This document shows positions 8,362 to 17,185 of a stretch of 64,000 nt of DNA, piece by piece. Source of the stretch: Actinomadura rayongensis (GTDB lineage: Bacteria; Actinomycetota; Actinomycetes; Streptosporangiales; Streptosporangiaceae). The position numbers and the translations under genes were made by a program. Under the pieces are notes generated by a model. It saw only the letters and a program-made list of their open reading frames with translations, ran no database searches and was not told the origin of the DNA. The stretch spans positions 1 through 64,000 of the forward strand of contig NZ_WUTW01000008.1 of assembly GCF_009831215.1 (NCBI RefSeq), read 5' to 3'. Positions within the stretch are counted from its first letter, which is position 1. Every line of letters starts with the position of its first letter.

Positions 8362-9167
8362 CGCGGCGGCGGCTCGACGCCGAGCTGGTCCGGCGCGGCC
8401 TGGCGCGGTCGCGCGAGCAGGCGGCCCAGCTCATCGGCGACGGCCTCGTCCGCGTCGGCGGGCAGCAGGCGGCGAAGGCGGCGACGCAGGTCGAGACCGG
8501 CGCCGCGATCGTCGTCACCGCGCCCGCCGACGATCCCGGGTACGTCTCGCGCGGCGGCCACAAGCTCGCGGGCGCCCTCGCCGCGTTCGCGGACCTCAAG
8601 CCGGCGGGCCGGGTGTGCCTGGACGCGGGCGCGTCCACGGGCGGCTTCACCGACGTCCTGCTGCGCGCCGGCGCCGCGCACGTCTACGCCGTGGACGTCG
8701 GCTACGGGCAGATCGCGTGGTCCCTGCGCACCGACGACCGCGTCACCGTGCTGGAACGCGTCAACATCCGGGACCTGACGCCCGAGACGCTGGGGCAGCC
8801 GGAGGCCGAACGGCCGGACCTGGTCGTCGGGGACCTCTCGTTCATCTCGCTGCGGCTCGTCCTCGAACCGATCCGGCGCTGCGTCGCGCCGGACGCCGAC
8901 TACGCGCTCATGGTCAAGCCCCAGTTCGAGGTGGGGAAGGACCGCGTCGGGGCGGGCGGCGTGGTGCGGGATCCGGAGCTGCGCGCCGAGGCCGTCCGGG
9001 GCGTCGCCGCGCACGCCGCGACGCTCGGGCTCGGCGTCAAGGGCGTGGCGGCCAGCCCGCTGCCCGGCCCGTCGGGCAACGTGGAGTACTTCTTGTGGAT
9101 GGCGGCGGGAGCGCCGCCCCTGGACGCGGACGACCTCGCCCGCGCGATCGAGGAGGGGCCGCGGTGA
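8358..9167 (+). CDS. tlyA: TlyA family rRNA 2'-O-methyltransferase
   Basis: 269 aa. The N-terminal S4 RNA-binding domain (residues ~3-60: RLDAELVRRGLARSREQA) is followed by an FtsJ-like SAM methyltransferase. SAM motif I is LDAGASTGGFTD, and the catalytic K-D-K-E set is in RGGHKLAG, VVGDLSF, MVKPQFE and NVEYFLW. TlyA of mycobacteria methylates 16S C1409 and 23S C1920 at the 2'-OH, which gives sensitivity to capreomycin; the same role is inferred here. The GTG start overlaps the stop of the small upstream gene. Its own stop sits inside the first copy of the repeat array (GTGA, 9164-9167). Confidence 0.95.
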   Translation: MTRRRLDAELVRRGLARSREQAAQLIGDGLVRVGGQQAAKAATQVETGAAIVVTAPADDPGYVSRGGHKLAGALAAFADLKPAGRVCLDAGASTGGFTDVLLRAGAAHVYAVDVGYGQIAWSLRTDDRVTVLERVNIRDLTPETLGQPEAERPDLVVGDLSFISLRLVLEPIRRCVAPDADYALMVKPQFEVGKDRVGAGGVVRDPELRAEAVRGVAAHAATLGLGVKGVAASPLPGPSGNVEYFLWMAAGAPPLDADDLARAIEEGPR

Positions 9168-9316
9168 GCGAACCGCAGGCGCGCGGCACCGGGCGCGCCG
9201 CAGGTGAGCGAGCGCGAACCGCGGGCGCCCGCCGTGCGCTGGACCGGGGAGCGGCGGGAGCGTGCGACCAGAGACGCGGCTCAGAACGCGCCGCAGGCGG
9301 GCGGGAGACACTGTGA
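9164..9316 (+). CDS. Repeat-derived mini-ORF 1 (coupled to tlyA)
   Basis: 50 codons from GTG 9164, which overlaps the tlyA stop by 4 bases (GTGA). It begins V-S-E-P-Q-A-R, the same residues as the NadK N-terminus, then is Arg/Ala/Gly-rich. It ends at 9316, overlapping the next mini-ORF start by 4 bases. A ribosome binding site (GAGGAGGGG, 9150-9158) lies in the tlyA 3' end. There is no known homologue; it could be a translated relay peptide or simply repeat debris. Confidence 0.4.
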   Translation: MSEPQARGTGRAAGERARTAGARRALDRGAAGACDQRRGSERAAGGRETL

Positions 9317-9558
9317 GCGAGCTGGAGGCGCGTGCCGTGCGGTGGGCTGAGGAGCGCGCGCAGCGGGGGACGTGCGAGCACGTGACGAGGGAAGCGCGGC
9401 TTGAAGTGCGCCGCAAGCGAACGGGAAACGCTGTGAGCGAGCCGGAGGCGCGCGGCGCGCGGTGGGCTGAGGAGCGCGCGCAGCGAGGGGCGAGCGAGCA
9501 CGTGACGAGCGAAGCGCGCGGCTCAAGGCGCGCCGTAGGCGGGCGGGGAACGCTGTGA
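9313..9558 (+). CDS. Repeat-derived mini-ORF 2 (two in-frame repeat units)
   Basis: 81 codons from GTG 9313. It contains two in-frame 40-residue units, each starting VSE(L/P)EAR, then RWAEERAQRG and EHVT(R/S)EAR. The peptide is Arg/Glu/Ala-rich and probably helical. It overlaps the preceding and following mini-ORFs by GTGA tetranucleotides. No function is recognised. Confidence 0.4.
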   Translation: MSELEARAVRWAEERAQRGTCEHVTREARLEVRRKRTGNAVSEPEARGARWAEERAQRGASEHVTSEARGSRRAVGGRGTL

Positions 9559-9674
9559 GCGAGCCGGAGGCGCGTGCCATGCGGTGGGCTGGGGAACGGC
9601 GGGAGCGTGCGATCAGAGTGGCGAGGGAAGCGCGCAGCGCAAGACGCGCTCTAGGCGAGCGGGGGACAGCTTGA
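9555..9674 (+). CDS. Repeat-derived mini-ORF 3 (coupled to nadK)
   Basis: 39 codons from GTG 9555: VSEPEARAMRWAGERRERA and an Arg/Ala-rich tail. Its TGA (9672-9674) overlaps the TTG start of nadK at 9671 by 4 bases. If the chain is translated, this would be the direct coupling partner of nadK. No function is recognised. Confidence 0.4.
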   Translation: MSEPEARAMRWAGERRERAIRVAREARSARRALGERGTA

Positions 9675-10606
9675 GCGAGCCGCAGGCGCGGTCGGTGCTG
9701 ATCGTCGCCCATACGGGACGGCCCGAGGCCGTCCGCAGCGCGCATCTGGTCATCGACCGGCTGGCCGAGGCCGGGGTGGCGGTGCGCGTGCTGGAGGACG
9801 AGGCGGCCGACATCGGGTGCGCCGACGTCGAGGTGGTGCCCGACGGTCCGTCCGCCGCGGCAGCCGCCGAGGTCGTCATGGTGCTCGGCGGGGACGGGAC
9901 GCTGCTGCGCGCCGCCGACCTGGCGAGGTCCGCAGGGACGCCGCTGCTCGGCGTGAACCTCGGCCATGTCGGGTTCCTCGCCGAGGCCGAGCGCGAAGAT
10001 CTCGCCGCCACCGTCGACCGGGTCGTGTCGCACCGGTACGACGTCGAGGAGCGGATGACGATCGACGTGACCGTCCGCCGCAACGGCGAGGTGATCGGGA
10101 CGAACTGGGCGCTGAACGAGGCGTCGGTGGAGAAGGGCGAGCGGGAGCGGATGCTGGAGGTCGTCGCCGAGATCGACGGCCGTCCGCTGTCGAACTGGGG
10201 CTGCGACGGCGTCGTCTGCGCGACCCCGACCGGTTCGACCGCCTACGCGTTCTCGGCGGGCGGCCCGGTGGTGTGGCCGGAGGTCGAGGCGATGCTCGTC
10301 GTGCCGATCTCCGCGCACGCGCTGTTCTCCCGTCCGCTGGTCGTTTCGCCGCGCTCGCTCGTCGCGATCGAAGTGATGGCGGACACACCGGGCGCGGTGT
10401 TGTGGTGCGACGGACGGCGCATGATCGACCTGCCGGACGGCGCCCGCGTCGAGGTGCGCAGGGGCGCGAAACCCGTGCGCCTGGCGCGATTGCACCTGAC
10501 CCCGTTCACCGACCGGCTGGTGACCAAGTTCGGCCTCCCGGTGACGGGCTGGCGCGGACGGTCCCGGCCGCGTCCCGAGGAGCCGGGTGCCGGACACGAG
10601 AGATAA
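9671..10606 (+). CDS. nadK: NAD kinase
   Basis: 311 aa from TTG 9671. NAD kinase motifs are VLGGDGTLLRAADLA (GGDGT), NLGHVGFLAEAE, and the conserved TPTGSTAYAFSAGGPVVWP. It phosphorylates NAD to NADP in the cytosol. The start was chosen because S-E-P-Q-A-R-S-V-L-I-V leads straight into the first beta strand and G-CGGGGGAC precedes it; a longer frame to 9584 only adds repeat-derived sequence. It is preceded by the mini-ORF cascade and followed 54 bp later by recN, the tlyA-nadK-recN order common in actinomycetes. Confidence 0.95.
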   Translation: MSEPQARSVLIVAHTGRPEAVRSAHLVIDRLAEAGVAVRVLEDEAADIGCADVEVVPDGPSAAAAAEVVMVLGGDGTLLRAADLARSAGTPLLGVNLGHVGFLAEAEREDLAATVDRVVSHRYDVEERMTIDVTVRRNGEVIGTNWALNEASVEKGERERMLEVVAEIDGRPLSNWGCDGVVCATPTGSTAYAFSAGGPVVWPEVEAMLVVPISAHALFSRPLVVSPRSLVAIEVMADTPGAVLWCDGRRMIDLPDGARVEVRRGAKPVRLARLHLTPFTDRLVTKFGLPVTGWRGRSRPRPEEPGAGHER

Positions 10607-10660
10607 TCTCGGGCAGCCGCGGAAACCGTTGTGCGAGGGGTTGTGACGCCGGTGCGTCCG

Positions 10661-12358
10661 ATGATCGATGAGGTGCGGATCCAGGGCCTCGGCGTGATCG
10701 ACGAGGCCGTCCTCGATCTTTCGCCGGGCTTCAACGTCGTCACCGGCGAGACCGGGGCCGGGAAGACGATGGTGGTGACGAGCCTCGGCCTGCTGTTCGG
10801 CGGGCGCGCCGACCCGCAGCGGGTGCGGCCCGGCGCCGACCGCGCGGTCGTCGAGGGACGGCTCGTCGTGGATCCGGGCGGCCGGGTGGCCGAGCGGGTC
10901 GAGGAGGCGGGCGGCGAGCTGGACGACGACGCGCTCATCGTCACCCGCTCGGTCTCGGCGGAGGGAAGGTCCCGCGCGCACCTCGGCGGCCGGGCCGTGC
11001 CGGTCAGCGTGCTGATCAACCTGGCGGACGATCTCGTGGCCGTCCACGGCCAGTCCGACCAGCAGCGGCTGCTGCAGGCGGGCCGCCAGCGCGCCGCGCT
11101 CGACCGGTACGCGGGCGGCGAGCTGACCAAGCCGCTGCGCGCCTACACGCGCTCGTTCCAGCGGCACAAGAAGGTCGCGGCGCTGCTGGAGGAGCTGACG
11201 ACGCGCGCCAACGAGCGCGTCCGCGAGGCGGAACTGCTGCGCTTCGGCCTGGAGGAGATCGAGAAGGTCGACCCCAAGGAGGGCGAGGACGTCGACCTCG
11301 CCGCCGAGGAGGAGCGCCTGGGCCACGCCGACGCGCTGCGGGCGGCGGCCGACACGGCGCACGAGGCGCTGCTCGGCGACCCGGCGGCGGCGTTCGAGGC
11401 CGCCAACGTCGTGAGCCTGCTCGGCCGGGCGCGCGCCGCGCTGGAGCAGGTCCGCGACCACGACCCGGAGCTGGGCGGCCACGCCGACCGGCTCGCCGAG
11501 GCGGGCTACCTGGTGTCGGACGTCGCGACCGACCTCGCCGCCTACGCCGAGTCGGTGGACGCCGACCCGGCGCGGCTCGCCGTCGTGCAGGAGCGCCGCG
11601 CGGAGGTCACGGCGCTGGCGCGCAAGCACGGCGGGACGGTCGCGGGCGTCCTGGAGTGGGCGCGCACGTCCGCCGCCCGCCTCACCGAGCTGACCGGCGA
11701 CGACGACCGCATCGACGAGCTGCGGGCCGAGCACGCCGAGCTGACCGAGCGGCTGGCCGCCGAGGCCGAAGAACTGACGGCCGTAAGGACGCGCGCCGCC
11801 GAGCGGTTCTCCGCCGCCGTCACCGCCGAGCTGGCCGCGCTCGCGATGCCGCACGCGCGCGTCGAGGTGAACGTCACGCCGTCCGCCGACTACGGCCCGC
11901 ACGGCGCCGACGAGGTCGAGGTCCTGCTCGCCCCGCACCCCGGCGCCCGGCCGCTGCCGCTGAACAAGGGCGCGTCCGGCGGCGAGCTGTCGCGCGTCAT
12001 GCTCGCGATCGAGGTGGTGTTCGCGGGCGCCGACCCGGTGCCCACGTTCGTGTTCGACGAGGTGGACGCGGGCGTCGGCGGGAAGGCCGCCGTCGAGATC
12101 GGCCGCCGCCTCGCGCGGCTGGCCCGCAACGCCCAGGTGATCGTCGTGACGCACCTGCCGCAGGTCGCGGCGTTCGCCGACCAGCACCTGCTGGTGGAGA
12201 AGGCCGACGACGGGTCGGTCACGCGCAGCGGCGTCACCGCGCTGGACCGGGAGGGCCGCGTCCGCGAGCTGTCCCGGATGCTGGCCGGCCTCGAGGACTC
12301 CGAGCTGGGCCGCGCCCACGCCGAGGAACTGCTCGGCCTGGCCGCCGGCGAGCGGTGA
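10661..12358 (+). CDS. recN: DNA repair protein RecN
   Basis: 565 aa from ATG 10661 (in-frame GTGs at 10652 and 10643 are alternatives). It is an SMC-like ATPase for double-strand-break repair. Walker A is TGETGAGKTMV near the N-terminus. A coiled-coil middle follows, then signature KGASGGELSRVMLA, Walker B FVFDEVDAGVGGKAA, and the D-loop/H-loop region VVTHLPQVAAFADQH. Length and motif order fit the family. A short dyad (GAGATAATCTC) lies upstream at about 10600. No clear LexA box was found. Confidence 0.95.
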   Translation: MIDEVRIQGLGVIDEAVLDLSPGFNVVTGETGAGKTMVVTSLGLLFGGRADPQRVRPGADRAVVEGRLVVDPGGRVAERVEEAGGELDDDALIVTRSVSAEGRSRAHLGGRAVPVSVLINLADDLVAVHGQSDQQRLLQAGRQRAALDRYAGGELTKPLRAYTRSFQRHKKVAALLEELTTRANERVREAELLRFGLEEIEKVDPKEGEDVDLAAEEERLGHADALRAAADTAHEALLGDPAAAFEAANVVSLLGRARAALEQVRDHDPELGGHADRLAEAGYLVSDVATDLAAYAESVDADPARLAVVQERRAEVTALARKHGGTVAGVLEWARTSAARLTELTGDDDRIDELRAEHAELTERLAAEAEELTAVRTRAAERFSAAVTAELAALAMPHARVEVNVTPSADYGPHGADEVEVLLAPHPGARPLPLNKGASGGELSRVMLAIEVVFAGADPVPTFVFDEVDAGVGGKAAVEIGRRLARLARNAQVIVVTHLPQVAAFADQHLLVEKADDGSVTRSGVTALDREGRVRELSRMLAGLEDSELGRAHAEELLGLAAGER

Positions 12359-12397
12359 GGCGTGCGCGTTCCCGCGCTCTGGCAGGATGAGGGAACG

Positions 12398-13633
12398 ATG
12401 AACGAGTCGTCACCGGCCGCGGAGCGGCGGATCCGCCTCGCGCCGTCGCTGGCGCGGCGCGTCCGCGCGTTCGGACGCGGGCGGAGCGACGGTCCCGGCG
12501 TCACCGGCACCGTCCGGCTGGACAAGCGCACCAAGAACCTCACCAAGCGGCTCCAGCCCGGCGAGGTCGCCGTCATCGACCACGTCGACCTCGACCGGGT
12601 CAGCGCGGAGGCGCTGGTGTCGTGCCAGGTCGCGGCGGTGGTGAACGTCGCGCCGAGCATCTCGGGCCGGTACCCGAACCTCGGCCCGCAGATCCTCGTG
12701 GACGCGGGCATCACGCTGGTCGACGGCGTCGGCCCCGAGATCTTCACGGCGCTCGGCGAGGGCGACCAGGTCCTCGTGGAGGGCGGCGCGGTCCGGCGCG
12801 GGGACGAGACCGTCGCCACCGGCACCGAGCAGACCCTCGCGACCGTCGAGGAGGCGCTGGCCGAGGCGAAGGCGGGCCTGGCCGACCAGCTCGAGGCGTT
12901 CGTCGAGAACACGATGGAGTACGTCAAGCGCGAGCGCGACCTGCTCATCGACGGCGTCGGCGTCCCGGACGTGAAAACGAAGATCAGCGGTCGGCACGCG
13001 CTGATCGTCGTGCGCGGCTACCACTACCGCGAGGACATCGCCGCCCTGCGCCCCTACATCCGCGAGTACCGGCCGGTGCTGATCGGCGTGGACGGCGGCG
13101 CGGACGCGCTGCTGGAGGCCGGCTACCGCCCCGACATGATCGTCGGCGACATGGACTCGGTGTCGGACGGCGCGCTGACGTGCGGCGCGGAGATCGTCGT
13201 CCACGCCTACCGGGACGGGCGCGCGCCGGGCCTCAAGCGCGTCCACGACCTCGGCCGGGAGGCGGTGACGTTCCCGGCGACCGCCACCAGCGAGGACATC
13301 GCGATGCTGCTCGCCGACGACAAGGGCGCCACGCTCATCGTCGCCGTCGGCACGCACGCGAACATGGTCGAGTTCCTCGACAAGGGCCGCGCGGGCATGG
13401 CCAGCACGTTCCTCACCCGGCTGCGGGTCGGCAGCAAGCTCGTGGACGCCAAGGGCGTCAGCAGGCTCTACCGCAGCCGGATCTCCACCTGGCAGCTGCT
13501 GTTCCTCGTCATCGGCGCGTTCGTCGCCATGTCCACCGCCGTGTTCATGTCCCCCGCGGGCGACGTCATCCGTCCCCTGCTGGCCGACCGCTGGCACGCC
13601 TTCCTCTTCTGGCTGACCGGACTCTTCTCGTGA
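12398..13633 (+). CDS. steA: SteA-like cytokinetic ring protein
   Basis: 411 aa from ATG 12398. It is a homologue of the SteA family (mycobacterial Rv1697 / C. glutamicum SteA). It contains a thiamin-pyrophosphokinase-like core (IGVDGGADALLEAGYRPDMI, GDMDSVSD) and a C-terminal membrane helix (WQLLFLVIGAFVAMSTAVF). SteA works with SteB at the division septum in corynebacteria. The next gene, steB, overlaps by 4 bases, which supports the assignment. Confidence 0.88.
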   Translation: MNESSPAAERRIRLAPSLARRVRAFGRGRSDGPGVTGTVRLDKRTKNLTKRLQPGEVAVIDHVDLDRVSAEALVSCQVAAVVNVAPSISGRYPNLGPQILVDAGITLVDGVGPEIFTALGEGDQVLVEGGAVRRGDETVATGTEQTLATVEEALAEAKAGLADQLEAFVENTMEYVKRERDLLIDGVGVPDVKTKISGRHALIVVRGYHYREDIAALRPYIREYRPVLIGVDGGADALLEAGYRPDMIVGDMDSVSDGALTCGAEIVVHAYRDGRAPGLKRVHDLGREAVTFPATATSEDIAMLLADDKGATLIVAVGTHANMVEFLDKGRAGMASTFLTRLRVGSKLVDAKGVSRLYRSRISTWQLLFLVIGAFVAMSTAVFMSPAGDVIRPLLADRWHAFLFWLTGLFS

Positions 13634-14586
13634 TCGACTTCCGCTACCACCTCGTCTCCATCGTCGCGATCTTCCTCGCGCTGGCCCTCGGGATCATCCT
13701 CGGCTCCACCACCCTGTCGGACTCGGTGACGGCCGGGCTGAAGCGGGAGGCCAACACCGCGGCCAAGCGCAACGAGGCGTTGCGGCAGGAGCAGAGCCGT
13801 CTCGCCGCCCAGACGCGCGGCGAGGAGCAGTTCGCGCGCGGCCTCGGCGCGCAGATCGTCGCGGGCCGCCTCAAGGGCCAGTCGGTCGTGCTGGTCGAGG
13901 CGCCCGGCGCGGGCAACGACGGGCTGGAGAAGATCGGCGACCTGGCCAAGGCGGCGGGCGCGACCGTCACCGGCCGCGTGACGATCCAGGCCAAGTTCCT
14001 GGACGCGCGCGAGGGCGCGACCGTCGACCAGCTCGCCACCCAGCTCCGTCCGCCGGCGGTGCCGTTCGCCGGGGACGCCGACGCCTACGAGAAGGCGGGG
14101 GCGGTGCTCGCGTCGGCGCTCGTGACGCGGAACGCGGCGCAGATCGGGCGGGAGGACGCGTCCGGCAGCGCGATCCTCACCCGCTTCCAGCAGGCGGGTT
14201 ACCTGACCCTCAGCGGGAAGCCCGCCCAGCATGCGACACTCGCCGTCATGGTCGCGCCGTCCACCCCCTACACCTACACCGGCGGCGACGCCGCCAACAA
14301 GGCGCTGCTGTCGGTGACGGGAGCGCTGGACGCCGCCGGACGCGGCGCCGTCGTGGGCGGCCCGCAGCAGGCGGCGCAGGAGGGCGGCCTGATCACGGCG
14401 CTCCGCGACGCCGACCTGCGCAAGACCGTCTCGGACGTGGACACGGCCGACACAGCCTCCGGCCAGGTCGTGACGATCCTGGCCCTCCAGAACGAGCTGA
14501 GCGGCAAGTCGGGGCAGTACGGCACGGGCTCGGACGCGAGCGGATACCTGCCGTCCCCCGCGCCCGCCGCCGGAAAGAACGGATGA
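13630..14586 (+). CDS. steB: SteB/MctB-like protein (copper transporter family annotation)
   Basis: 318 aa from GTG 13630, overlapping the steA stop (GTGA). The N-terminus is a membrane helix (YHLVSIVAIFLALALGIILG), followed by a coiled-coil region (LKREANTAAKRNEALRQEQS) and an extracytoplasmic domain. The family includes mycobacterial MctB (Rv1698, copper homeostasis, channel-like) and corynebacterial SteB (division partner of SteA). The operon position next to steA favours the SteB role. The Gly/Ser/Pro-rich C-terminus looks disordered. Confidence 0.87.
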   Translation: MIDFRYHLVSIVAIFLALALGIILGSTTLSDSVTAGLKREANTAAKRNEALRQEQSRLAAQTRGEEQFARGLGAQIVAGRLKGQSVVLVEAPGAGNDGLEKIGDLAKAAGATVTGRVTIQAKFLDAREGATVDQLATQLRPPAVPFAGDADAYEKAGAVLASALVTRNAAQIGREDASGSAILTRFQQAGYLTLSGKPAQHATLAVMVAPSTPYTYTGGDAANKALLSVTGALDAAGRGAVVGGPQQAAQEGGLITALRDADLRKTVSDVDTADTASGQVVTILALQNELSGKSGQYGTGSDASGYLPSPAPAAGKNG

Positions 14587-14593
14587 CACACCG

Positions 14594-15520
14594 ATGACTG
14601 CGAGCAGGAACGGCCGCGTGCGCGGCACCGTCCGGCTGCTGGCGGGGGCGGCGCTCGGCGCCGCCGCCGCCCGCGCCGCCTACGCCTCGCTGACCGCGCG
14701 GACGCCCGGCCTCGGCGGCGTGGCCGGGGACGAGCTGTGGGGCCGCACCAACCACCGCGGCGAGCCCGTGACGCTGCTGGAGGGCCCCGCGTTCGTCGCG
14801 GGCGCCGCGTCCGCCGGGCTGCTGCTGCCCGGCCTGCCGCCGCGGCTGCGCGCGGCGGCGCTGCTGGCCGGGACGGTCCCCGGCGCGCTCGGCGGCTACG
14901 ACGACCTGTTCGGGTCGGGCGCGTCGCGCGGCTTCAAGGGCCACCTCGGCGCGCTGGCGCGCGGCGAGGTCACCACCGGCGCGGTGAAGATCCTCGGGAT
15001 CGGGGTCGCCGGGCTGGCCGCCGCCGCCGTCGCCGGGTCGCCCGCGCCGTCCCGGGGCGGACGGCTGTTCGACACGGTGCTGAACGGCGCGCTCATCGCG
15101 GGCAGTGCCAACCTGATGAACCTGTTCGACCTGCGGCCCGGCCGCGCGATCAAGGTCGGGCTGCTCACCGGGGCGCCGCTGGCGTTCACGGCGGGCGGCG
15201 CCGTCACCGCCGCGCCGCTCGGCGCCGCCGCCGCGCTGCTGCCCGCCGACCTCGGCGAGCGGGCCATGCTCGGCGACACCGGCGCGAACGCGCTCGGCGC
15301 GCTGCTCGGCCTGGCCGCCACCCGGCTCGGACGCGGGCCGCGCCTCGCGGTGTTCGCCGGCGTCGCGGGGCTCAACGCCGCCAGCGAGTTCGTCAGCTTC
15401 ACCAAGGTCATCGCGCGGACGCCGGTGCTGCACAGGCTCGACATGCTGGGCCGCCGTCCGGTCGCGGCACCCGATCCGGTGCCCGCCGCGTCGGGGACGA
15501 CCGCGCCCGCCGCGTCCTGA
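14594..15520 (+). CDS. MraY/WecA-like polyprenyl-phosphate phosphoglycosyl transferase
   Basis: 308 aa from ATG 14594, 7 bp after steB. It is a polytopic membrane protein. It keeps the superfamily's acidic motifs: GYDDLFG (the DD pair), NLMNLFDLRPGRA (N-x2-N-x2-D) and MLGDTGANALG. Family members transfer a phospho-sugar from a UDP-sugar to undecaprenyl phosphate in the cytoplasmic membrane. It lacks the HHH loop of true MraY, so it is a paralogue whose donor sugar is unknown. Its place between steB and a MurJ-like gene suggests an envelope glycan precursor pathway. Confidence 0.83.
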   Translation: MTASRNGRVRGTVRLLAGAALGAAAARAAYASLTARTPGLGGVAGDELWGRTNHRGEPVTLLEGPAFVAGAASAGLLLPGLPPRLRAAALLAGTVPGALGGYDDLFGSGASRGFKGHLGALARGEVTTGAVKILGIGVAGLAAAAVAGSPAPSRGGRLFDTVLNGALIAGSANLMNLFDLRPGRAIKVGLLTGAPLAFTAGGAVTAAPLGAAAALLPADLGERAMLGDTGANALGALLGLAATRLGRGPRLAVFAGVAGLNAASEFVSFTKVIARTPVLHRLDMLGRRPVAAPDPVPAASGTTAPAAS

Positions 15521-15568
15521 CCGTCCGTCCCGAGTCCCGGTGAGCCCGATCCCCGTGAGCGCCCTTCC

Positions 15569-17185
15569 GTGAGCCCATCTGCGCGCCGCCTGACCGGCGG
15601 CCTGGCGGGCGCGGCCGTCCTCATCGGCGTCATCACGGTGCTGTCGCGGCTCGCCGGGTTCGGCCGGACGTACGTGTTCTCCCAGACCGTCACGACGTCC
15701 TGCCTCAGCCAGGCGTACTTCACCTCGACGCAGATCCCGAGCATCGTCTACGAGATCGTCGCGGGCGGGGCGCTGGCGAGCATGGTCGTGCCGGTGCTGG
15801 CGGCGCCCGCCGAGCGCGGCGACCGCGACGAGGTCCGGCGGATCGCGTCGGCGCTGCTGACCTGGGTCGTCGTGCTGATGGTGCCGCTGTCGGCGGCGAT
15901 GGCGCTGCTGGCGCGGCCGGTCATGGAGCTGCTGGTCGGGCCGGACCTCATCGGCTGCTCGCGGCACGACATCGTCGGCGTCGGCGGGGACATGCTGGCC
16001 ATCCTCGCCCCCCAGATGATCATGTACGGGCTGGCGGTCGTGCTGTACGGGGTGCTGCAGTCGCACCGGCGGTTCGCCGCGCCCGCGCTCGCGCCGCTGA
16101 TGTCCAGCCTCGTCGTGATCGGCGCCTACCTGGTGTACGCGCCGCTCGGCCGGGGCTTCGAGAACGACCTCGCGCACCTGCCGCCGCGCGCCGAGCTGAC
16201 GCTGTCGGTCGGGACGGCCCTCGGCGGCGTCGCGATGGCCGCCACCGCCGGGATCGCCGCGTGGCGGCTGCGGCTCGGGCTGCGGCCGACGCTGCGGTTC
16301 CCGCCCGGCGTCGCGCGGCGGGTGCGGCGGCTCGCGGTCGCGGGCCTCGCGACGGTCGTCGCGCAGCAGGTGTCGGCGCTGCTGGTCGTCCGGCTCAGCT
16401 ACCGGGGGACGGGCGGCGCGCTCGCCAACTACCAGTACGCCTGGTCGATCTACCTGCTGCCGTGGGCGATCCTCGCCGTGCCGATCGCGACCAGCGCGTT
16501 CCCGCTGCTGTCGGCGCGGACCGGGCCGGACGACGCGGCGGCGTTCGACCGGATCACCGCGTCCACGACCCGCGCCGTGCTGCTCGTGTCGTGCGCGGGG
16601 GCGGCGGTGCTCGCGGCGGTGGCCGTCCCGGCGGCGGCGGTGTTCAACCCGGGCCGGGCCGACCAGCAGGAGGTGCTGGCCCGCGCCGTGCTCGCGTTCG
16701 CGCCCGGCCTGCTGGGCTACGGGCTGGTCGCGCATCTCGGGCGCGTCCTGTACGCGTGCCGCCGGGGACGCGCGGGCGCCGTCGCCGTCGTCGCGGGCTG
16801 GGCGGTCGTGATGGTCGCCGACGTCGTGCTCGTCCTGCTCGTGGACCCCCACTGGGTCGTCGCCGCGCTCGGCCTCGGCAACGCGGCCGGGATGACGGCG
16901 GCGGGCGCGCTGCTGCTCGGCGTCCTCGCCCGCGCCCGGGGCCGCGCCGCGCTGCACGGCGTCCCGCGCGCGCTGGCCGCGTCGGCGGCCGGGGCGGTTG
17001 CGGGCGCGGGCGCCGGGTACGGGCTCGCGGCGCTGCTCGGCACCGGCGGGCAGGTCCGCGACGTCGCGGTGGGCGCGCTGGCCGCACTGGCCGCCGGGAC
17101 GGTGTTCCTGGCGGTGACGTTCGTGATCGACGGGCGGGACCTCCGCGCCGTCCTCAGCCGGAGGTTCGCACGCGATGCGCCCTGA
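15569..17185 (+). CDS. MurJ/MviN-like lipid flippase
   Basis: 538 aa from GTG 15569. It is a MATE/MVF-type membrane protein with about 13-14 predicted hydrophobic segments. The opening RLAGFGRTYVFSQTV and the FTSTQIPSIVYEIVAGGAL segment correspond to the MurJ TM1/TM2 region with its conserved Arg and Pro/Gly pattern. MurJ flips lipid II; this paralogue may flip the product of the MraY/WecA-like enzyme encoded just upstream. The gene overlaps the following glycosyltransferase by 11 bases. Confidence 0.87.
   Translation: MSPSARRLTGGLAGAAVLIGVITVLSRLAGFGRTYVFSQTVTTSCLSQAYFTSTQIPSIVYEIVAGGALASMVVPVLAAPAERGDRDEVRRIASALLTWVVVLMVPLSAAMALLARPVMELLVGPDLIGCSRHDIVGVGGDMLAILAPQMIMYGLAVVLYGVLQSHRRFAAPALAPLMSSLVVIGAYLVYAPLGRGFENDLAHLPPRAELTLSVGTALGGVAMAATAGIAAWRLRLGLRPTLRFPPGVARRVRRLAVAGLATVVAQQVSALLVVRLSYRGTGGALANYQYAWSIYLLPWAILAVPIATSAFPLLSARTGPDDAAAFDRITASTTRAVLLVSCAGAAVLAAVAVPAAAVFNPGRADQQEVLARAVLAFAPGLLGYGLVAHLGRVLYACRRGRAGAVAVVAGWAVVMVADVVLVLLVDPHWVVAALGLGNAAGMTAAGALLLGVLARARGRAALHGVPRALAASAAGAVAGAGAGYGLAALLGTGGQVRDVAVGALAALAAGTVFLAVTFVIDGRDLRAVLSRRFARDAP

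Larger units (their letters stand above)
9164..9674 (+). repeat. Tandem repeat array (~120 bp units) between tlyA and nadK
   Basis: Copies of the segment GTGAGCGAGCCGGAGGCGCG begin at 9164, 9313, 9433 and 9555, and at 9671 as TTGAGCGAGCCGCAGGCGCG, which is the nadK start. A shorter GTGAGCGAGCG lies at 9204. Spacings 9313-9433-9555-9671 are 120, 122 and 116 bp. The body of the units is also related (GCGGTGGGCTGAGGAGCGCGC, GAGCACGTGACGAG, CGCGC.AGGCG.GCGGGGAACGCT). In related genomes tlyA and nadK normally lie close together, so amplification of the junction is the simplest explanation. Confidence 0.85.

Noticed and set aside
9164-9674. CRISPR or integron attC array
   Set aside because: Units are directly adjacent with no unique spacers; no integrase or cas gene is present, and the unit start copies the nadK start.
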